Assembly (NCBI RefSeq): GCF_012641265.1
Contig: NZ_JABAHZ010000001.1
Span: 1,683,446-1,747,445 of the forward strand
Length of the DNA stretch: 64,000 nt
Source: Chitinophaga eiseniae
Lineage (GTDB): Bacteria > Bacteroidota > Bacteroidia > Chitinophagales > Chitinophagaceae
Reading direction: 5' to 3'
Part shown: positions 44,743-52,600 of the stretch, piece by piece
Layout of the letters: the number at the start of each line of letters is the position of its first letter
Position numbering within the stretch: the first letter of the stretch is position 1
The notes under the pieces: model-generated
Told to the model about the DNA's origin: nothing
The model's input: only the letters and a program-made list of their open reading frames with translations
Database searches by the model: none
Program-made: the position numbers and the translations under genes

Positions 44743-45717
44743 TTATTTCCTCTTTACCTCTGTAGCAAGTTCCCTGATCCTTTTATCCTGTTCTTGTATT
44801 GTCTTATTCTGCTCAATCAGGTATAGCGTTAGCTCTTCTACTTTCTGCAGCAATTTTCTGTTCATTTCTCCCAAATCCAGTCCATTATTTTCCACTTCTT
44901 TGGCAGCAGGCATATCAGGCAAATGCTTATATTTTTTCACATAACTCTCCACCTCCTGAAGTGAAGCAAGTTGATAGGCAGGCTTAAAAACAAAATCGGG
45001 CCAATTGTTCTTCTGCTTCACCTTGACAGATTCAGATACAATAGCTCCCGCTACAGCCAGTTTATACCCCTTTGTATCCGTTGTGCCAATGCCGACATTA
45101 CCATAAAAAGCAGCGGAAGAATCTGGAGCCAGTTTCATTACTGGATAAGTAACCGTACCATCGCTGTATTCGAAAAAGAAAGGCTTATACTGCGCACTAT
45201 ATCTTTTCTGCAACCTGATCCCAAAGGAGTGGTTCTGTGGATAGCTCATGTTATAGATATCCATTATCTCCTCTTCATTGTCGCCATTCACCAGCGCGAG
45301 CGTAGCTTCATAGGCATTCTTATTGGCTCTCGGCGACCATATCTTCATTATGGTAAAATCATGTCCATCCCTGCGAAAGTAAGGAATACCGGAATTGCCA
45401 TAGTTAAACAACAGAGAAGAAGAAGTACCGGCATAGTTGTCCACTTCATAAACATCCCTGCTTACATCCCATCGATCGGCTCCATTTGAACGGATAATCG
45501 CAGCTCCATCCAGGTTACCTTTTACAACAAGCGGATCATTATAATTCATCGTTCCGCCATCCACTACCAGGTTGCTATTTGTTATTAGTGCTCCTTTTTG
45601 AAGACGTGCACGAACGGTAGTGCTATCACCACGCTGGGTAACAGTTTGCAGGCTTTCCTGCGCAATGCTATTCAGGGAGAACAGGAGCAAAAGCCCTGTA
45701 GTAGTAATAAATTTCAT
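44743..45717 (-). CDS. Secreted fibre-like protein, paralogue of the one at 7.6 kb
   Basis: Protein of 324 aa from the ATG at 45717, which begins a proper signal peptide (KFITTTGLLLLFSLNSIAQ); the earlier open frame to 45762 is not needed. The GNVGIGTTDTKGYKLAVAG segment and the C-terminal region (YQLASLQEVESYVKKYKHLPD, then GLDLGEMNRKLLQKVEELTLYLI) match the 392-aa protein at 7.6 kb. The end is a coiled coil. The N-terminal half is different. It is probably a surface or secreted fibre; no enzyme motif is seen. It sits between two small gene remnants. Confidence 0.68.
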   Translation of the reverse strand: MKFITTTGLLLLFSLNSIAQESLQTVTQRGDSTTVRARLQKGALITNSNLVVDGGTMNYNDPLVVKGNLDGAAIIRSNGADRWDVSRDVYEVDNYAGTSSSLLFNYGNSGIPYFRRDGHDFTIMKIWSPRANKNAYEATLALVNGDNEEEIMDIYNMSYPQNHSFGIRLQKRYSAQYKPFFFEYSDGTVTYPVMKLAPDSSAAFYGNVGIGTTDTKGYKLAVAGAIVSESVKVKQKNNWPDFVFKPAYQLASLQEVESYVKKYKHLPDMPAAKEVENNGLDLGEMNRKLLQKVEELTLYLIEQNKTIQEQDKRIRELATEVKRK

Positions 45718-45872
45718 AGAAAATTTTTGAATTATTTGAAGGTTAAAATAGTCGGTTAACAAATTTTTGGTAAAAATTAAGAGAATATAGAGTCTGTCAA
45801 AGACGTGGTAAAATACTTAGCTTATGAGCTAAGGACGACAGAGGGATTCCTCCCAAGTAATTCGGCCGTAAA

Positions 45873-45894
45873 CACTAGTGAATAAATTCTACCA
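45873..45894. repeat. 22-bp direct repeat, copy B
   Basis: Identical to 44390-44411. The two copies bracket the 79-aa and fibre-like genes at about 1.5 kb distance. Confidence 0.8.
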
Positions 45895-46087
45895 TGGATT
45901 GCTGTAAGCTTCCTGTGGCCGAAGATAAAAAACTATAATTTATCATTATCCATACGCTCTTATTGGTTTTATCAGCCCCAAAAGGATAAATCTGTATTTT
46001 ATGCCATCGATAATCTATCTCAAAACGACAGGATAAAAACTCTGTCCATAGGGAGTAGTAAACCCCGGCTGGCCGGAATCTACTACT
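45875..46087 (-). pseudogene. Possible gene remnant downstream of the putative immunity gene
   Basis: The minus-strand frame is open for 70 codons from a stop at 46088 to the TAG at 45875, without an ATG near its beginning. It reads like genuine protein (RFEIDYRWHKIQIYPFG, then SMVEFIH at the end). Its last six codons are the same as those of the 79-aa gene. It may be the 3' end of an older immunity or toxin-tip gene. It is not placed in any family. The rest of 45718-46099 shows nothing else. Confidence 0.35.
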
Positions 46088-46099
46088 CTATAAAGCAGC

Positions 46100-46600
46100 T
46101 TACATTATATTAATCTCAACGGGGTGCATAACAGTATGTCTTCGGAACCTAACTATCCAGCGCGTTCCTGTATATTCAATTAGACAAATTGGATAATGGC
46201 TGGCTAGTTTGAACTTTAAGTGCTTTTTCATGTTTAAAAAATAGATCTCCACAATATTATCTCCCGCAATCTGGCACAATCCGATTTCAAGATTAGCTAT
46301 ATCGGATTGATTCGGAAATCTATAATTTTTTCTAAATAGCGCAAATTTTCCGATTGCAACATTATTTAATTTCACATTAATAGTATCCTCAAAACTACCC
46401 TTAAAAAGCAAAAAAATTGAATCCCTATTTCTTAAAGTAACCAGACCCGCCGGATCTCCTATCGTATCATAGACAATAAAAACCGAATCACTGCCCAGTA
46501 TCTTTTTATTGCCGCCTTGCTTTGCCGTTATACAACTATGCATTATAACCACAACAATAATATAGCGTAAATTCCGTAGATAAAACAAGTATCTCTTCAT
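46100..46600 (-). CDS. Putative immunity lipoprotein for the RHS metzincin tip
   Basis: Protein of about 166 aa from the ATG at 46600 (an in-frame TTG at 46609 is less likely). It has a basic N-terminus, a hydrophobic stretch YIIVVVIMHSC and a likely lipid-attachment C23, so it should face the periplasm. The rest is beta-rich (SVFIVYDTIGDPAGLVTL, FALFRKNYRFP) and matches no family I recognise. It begins 13 bp after the stop of the RHS gene, is similarly AT-rich, and is in the position where polymorphic-toxin immunity genes lie. The role as inhibitor of the zinc protease tip is inference from position, size and predicted location. Confidence 0.6.
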   Translation of the reverse strand: MKRYLFYLRNLRYIIVVVIMHSCITAKQGGNKKILGSDSVFIVYDTIGDPAGLVTLRNRDSIFLLFKGSFEDTINVKLNNVAIGKFALFRKNYRFPNQSDIANLEIGLCQIAGDNIVEIYFLNMKKHLKFKLASHYPICLIEYTGTRWIVRFRRHTVMHPVEINIM

Positions 46601-46613
46601 AAGATTCAAATTG

Positions 46614-49600
46614 TTAATTCCCTACACCCTTTAATTCCTCTGCACTCCATTGAGTTTTGTCATGAATATTCTGGTTGACATAATCAAATTGACTTCTCAA
46701 TAGTTCTCCCCGTTGGCCAGCGTGATTTCTTATAACTGGATCAGGATTTTCATCGGTATTTAATAAATTATTAACTATCTTTTTAACATCTCTATGAGTG
46801 AGATCTGACTGATCTAACTCAGGAAAAGCAGCCTTTTCCCCCGCGCTCAACTTCCAAGGGTGATTCAACCCAAGAGAATGCCCAACTTCATGAGCCATTG
46901 TTCTTTTCAGACTAGGTATTGGGATTACAGCCCCATCCTTCGTCAAAGCAATTCGAATCTCAAAATCAGAAATTTCGCCATTTGTATCACCATTTACAAA
47001 CTCAGTTTGACCTTGCAATACATTGGCTCCCTGCGCAGCTTTTGTTCTTCCATCAATAAATCTTAAAGTAGGCATACGTCCATCTTCCGGCGAAGGGGGT
47101 GTAAAATCAAAGACAACTTCAGTTGTTGTGTAATCTTCATCGATCGCCATTGGAGCATGCCAATCCGAATAACTGGTTTCAGTTGTTTCTTTAAATAATT
47201 GAGCCATATCCGTAGTCGTTTGCACAGAAGACAAAATTTTAGAATCATTTATAACTTTAATCTTTAACACGTTTTCTGTATGCTTTACAAACGAAAATAG
47301 AAAGTTAAATTTTACGCTTTGCCCCCATTCTTTTCCATCGATATCAATACCATCTATAGGCCTATTACTTGCAAACTGGTAAGGTGTAAGTTCTGGGTAT
47401 TTCGAAGTCAACGGATCCACACTCAAAAACTTCCCTATCCTTGGATCATACACCCTCATCCCATAATCCTGCTGATTCCCTTCTCCCTTCACATCATTAT
47501 CATTCTCCTTCCCGTTAAAACCCCATCGATAAGAACTTCCATTCATCTTCCTCCCCACCAGCTGCATTCCAAACGGCGCATAATCCACGGCACTGGTAAT
47601 CGTCGCATCATACAGCCCTCCTGTTGCTACCTTATTATCACTCACCGTTGTCAACACATTCCCCAGGTGATTGGTAATTTCATAGTCCCGATTATTGACC
47701 GCTGTCCAGAGAGCGTCTTTAGTAGCGGTGCCGGCGAGCTTCATGTTAGGCTTCCATGCACCCAGGCGGCTACCTCCGTAAAGATACTGTTCTTTCCAGG
47801 TAATATTCGCATCGCCTGTTTTTTGTTCGTAGGTGGCCAATACATTACCCTGTGCATCGCGCTCATAGATCGTATAAGTACTTACGCCGGCAGCGGTGAC
47901 CAGTTTCATGCTGCGATTGCCGGTGGCATCATAAAAATACTCAATGACAACGCCAGGTTTGGTGATTTTGGAAATTTTGCCAAATACGCTCCATTGGATG
48001 TCTGATATTCCTCCAGTGGTGTCTTTAACGATATTTCCAATTTCATCATACTGGTAGTAGTCACCCGCGGCATTACCAGTGGCGTTTTGTACATAGGCAG
48101 CCGGATGTTGATCAAACACATCGATGCCTGGATATGCCTGGGCGGTTACCCCATCTTTAAAGTACCTGAGGCGATTGCTCGTCAGCTGGCCTTTGGTATC
48201 GCGTGGATACAGGTAGGTCAGTTGGTCCATTGGCGCAGCATTGGTACCGTTCCTGTTATAAGTTAATATATTACCGTTGCCATCATAAGTGATGTCTTCT
48301 GCGTAAGCATCTACTTTCTGGGCCATTCCCCAGGTGGTAGACGTATTGGTGAGCGCATGCTGACGCATGGTTCTCAGGCGGTTCAGCTGATCGTAACGAT
48401 AGCTGTAGCCTACAGGTGTACCATTATTGATTCCCTTCAGGGATAATACAGAATGTGAAATGTTACCGTTGTATAGGTTTTGCCCGGCCAGATCGCCACT
48501 TTGCGCGCTCCACTGAAGTGCGAAAGGATTGGCGGTACCGGTTACGCCGATCGGCTTATAATCGCCCTGGAAATAGTCCAGGCTAAAGCCTGCTACATCT
48601 TTGGCAAAGTTGGCGGTGGGACTGCCGGTGTTGCCGTCTTTACCCATTTCGGTACCGGGCAACAGGAAGTTACCGTTAATACCTTTCAACCAGCCTTGCA
48701 GCGTATAGGCGTAGTCCAATCCCTGTATGGAGTTGCGACCCAACTCGGTACGCGCCAGCGGTCCATGCTTGTAGTAACGATAAGCTGCATCCGTAACAGG
48801 ATTGGCAATCGTCCATTTATCGGCCGATACACTGGCAATACCGGATTTAGCGGCAATAACCCTGTTTTCTGCATCATAGTCGTATCCGTAATAGAATTGG
48901 TCGTCCTGGTTAGGATGGTATAAAACCGTATTCACTTTTCCACTTACCAGATCATAATTATAATCTGTTCTGCCGTATAATATCTTCAGGTTATTATGCC
49001 AGGTAGATTTGACATTGCCCAGGAGATCATAACTATACAACCGTTGGTCAGTAACCGATCCTCCGGACGCATTCGTGCTGTAGTGCGTTGTACTTGATAC
49101 CCGGTTACGCAGGAATTCCTGGTAGCCATATTGTATAGGCAGCGTTGCACCATCATATACCGTTTCCACATAGTCAGTCTTCCCATTGTTCATGTACAGT
49201 AAGTAAGAATAGTCCAGGTCTCCCATAAACCCGGGAGCAGGAACAGCATACCGGGGCAATAGTTCTCCTACTTCTGTAATTCGTCCCAGCTTGTCATATG
49301 CGGTATAACTATACCTGTTGTTTTTCGCCTGTTTGGCATTTTGTGACGCCACCATTCTACCTACATAGTCGAACCAGAAATTGGCCGTGCCCGCATCCGG
49401 GCTTTTCTGGGATACCACCTGGTTGAGCGACGTATAGGCATAATCGGTAGTCAACCTGTGCATAGGCGCTATCGGCATGGGCCTTACCTCCACGTTGGAG
49501 TTAGGACCTCCTACGGTTCCAGGCGATCCATTTGCCGGTACATTAAACCTCGACCACATCGTGAGTGCGGTTTGTCCCGCCGCCACGTTCATACAGGGAT

Positions 49601-52600
49601 CCTGGGAATTGGCATAGATGTCCCCGGATGTTAACTCCTTATTATATATTCTCAGGTGCTTGAGATCTGCCAGGTCCTGGGTAATGGTGGTACTGGATGG
49701 ACCTGCCGTCATCTCCCATTCACAGGGGGAAGCTGGCGCTTTGGTGTCATTCGACATCAGCTCTCCATTTACGTATAAACTCATGGGGCCACCGGCGAAA
49801 TCGCCCTGTAAGGCCAGGTGTGTCCAGGCGCCTGTTGCGAAAGCACTTACCGGAACTGCAATATCATTGGTATTGATAATCGACACATCCGCCCCCACCG
49901 GATCCAGCTTATGTATGGTTACATAGCAATACGTGCTGCTCAGACAGGTGGTGATGAAATATTTATTACCCGTGGTAGCCGTAATGGCCCGGGAAGCACC
50001 ACTGGCCCGTCCCTTGATCCACATTTCTATGGTAGAGGTATTTTTACTATCTAGTGTTGTATTCAGGGAAGTGAGACTGCTGGCTAAGTCTGCATTCTGA
50101 ACAGGTCCTGTATAGTTACAGGTGAAATCAGCCGGGATAGTAGTCGTGGTATTATTTAACCGCTCATCATCCAATACATCTACACCTTCAGGAGGTACCG
50201 TTCTTACCAGGTTACCCGCCTGATCATAATAGTAAAGCGTGAAATGATACTGTTGCTGCATGGCCTTCAGGTTCACGATCGATTTGGCGCCGCTACATAT
50301 GGTTACGTAACGGGCGCGGAAATCCTGCCTTACAGAATCGATATATTCGCTGTACCGGCGTCTTCCGGCCACCACTGCTCCGTCGAGCATATCGTACATG
50401 CAACTGAACGGATCTACTTCAACAGACTTATATACAGGGCTATTGCATAATATCGCGGTAGTACCTTCTGCCGCTATTTTCTGGCTGAAAGCCAGGTAAT
50501 CACCATATCCCAGTGCAAATCCCCAGCGATGGTTCAGGTAAGTGGTCACAATGGTCTCATAATTAGCATGGTTCACATCCAAGCCGCCGTTCCACGGTTC
50601 CTGTGATAGGGCTGTTATCGCAGCATTATACTCCGTACCGGTGATACAGCCTTTGGCTTGTGGATCACCATCCAGGAATACCGGCAGCGTTACGGTAGAC
50701 GCTATCAGATAACGACAATTGCTGCAGCTCTTTACCACCTGGTCTAGCTCTGCCTGGGTCAGCGTCATGGCTGCCCCGTACTTGCCAGACAGATACTGCC
50801 AAAATGTTTTGCCGGCGCCGAGATTATTATATTCTGTTTGTAATGCCGACAGGCGGGTACAGATGCTGGTATTGGTGACATCAATCGTCTGTTCAACCGT
50901 TTGTGCCTTCACATTGTATGGGTAAGGGCTACTCAGTATCCAGGGGTTACAATCCATTTTCATGGATGATGCACCTAATACGCCCAACATAGCGTCTTTA
51001 AAGGACCGGTATCCTTCGGCAGTAGCTACAGGCGTTGCCGCACTGGCGCCGCTGACATGTGCTACGTCTCCTCCGTTTTTACATACCGCCACCAGTTTCT
51101 GGCGCAATGTGGCCAGGGTTGATGAAGGATAAGTATTACCCAACTGGCGGATCCAGGCGTCGGCATTGGCCTCACAATTATCGGCTATCATGGCGTTTAC
51201 CTTCAGGTTGCCGTCAATAGCCAGGGAGTCTCCATTACTGGGGTATGATTTGCTGTCTATTCGTTCCAGTCTTGATATCTTGTTTTTGTAAAGCGGCGAA
51301 CAGGAAAGCGCGCTTCTGCTAACACACTTTCTCCAGTTGATGGTTACAGTCGGCATCGGATCTCCGGAGTAAAACCCGGTGAAATACTCGTAAGCATATG
51401 CATTGGGGCCGGTTAACGTAACAGTTCTCACTTCTGTTTTACCAACAGTTTTGATCGTCACATTAAATAACACAATACTACCGGGAGTAAAAGGCTCTGT
51501 CAGGTGAATAACAAACCTCGCTGACTGAGGGGCACCGCTACTCAGCGCTGCTGATTGCCCGGCACTCTTGGCAAAGCTTAATAGCAGGGTATCTATCTGT
51601 AGTGTATATGCAGGCGTACAAGGAACCGTATCGTAAATAATAGTTGGCGGAAAACTTGGAGATGTATACCCACCACAGGAAACAGTATCCACTGTTACCA
51701 CATTCAGCGGCGCCCCGGAGTATATACAAATTTTTTGCTGACGATCTCCCGGCTGGAAAACAGCCACCGCTGTTCCTCTACTGGCATAGTACGGGAATCC
51801 TAATACCACCCGCGTAGTCACTCTTACTGGTTGTCCATTATTTATAATACGCACAGATTGTTGATCGCTGTTACAATTATCGGTATCGGCCACAATCGTG
51901 AAATCTGTTGCAGACGGACAAGCATTGGCAAATACCTCTATCGGGCGGCCAATTTTACACATGTCTCCACAACGCTGATCCGCTATCTGCTGATAATATT
52001 TTTCCTTTAACTGGAAATAATAACGGGCATACAACGCCCACTCCCGGTCAACGACCCGGCACTGTGCCTGGGGCGTACAGTTATTCCACCTGGCAATCAG
52101 CCCGGTATTAGCGCCGGTACTGATATTAGAAAGGCTATCGCTGCAATACAATAAGTAATCTACATACTTGCTCAGGCTCTTTGAATTAAATCCGTTACCG
52201 GCAAAAGGTGTTTCCCTGGAAGAATAAATGTTCAGGGTAGTAGCCAGATCGCCAATCTGGGACTGGTATTGCGAATTCGCGGTAAAAGGGTCTGCCGAAA
52301 ATAACCAGAGTGCGTCTGCAGGATCGTACGTTTTCCCGACATACTTTGGTAGATCAGCTGCTGTTAAGCACATCGACATTACCTTACTATCCCATTTCTT
52401 ATAAGCGGCCAGCTCTTCGCAGGTCTTCAACTGGCAATACTCGGGATGATAGAATACAAATTTATCAGCCCATTCTGCCTTCCAGTTGTCTACCAGGTCT
52501 TTCAACGTGAATAGTGAGTCGTAGGGAGAAGTCTCCGTACCATCTAGTTTCACGAATTTCGCATCTTTATACGTGGTATAAGTTGACGGCAATGGAGGAA

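Noticed and set aside
44390-45894. Integrated element with att sites (22-bp repeats)
   Set aside because: No integrase, tRNA or mobile genes lie between the repeats; the repeat is the 3' end of a gene frame.
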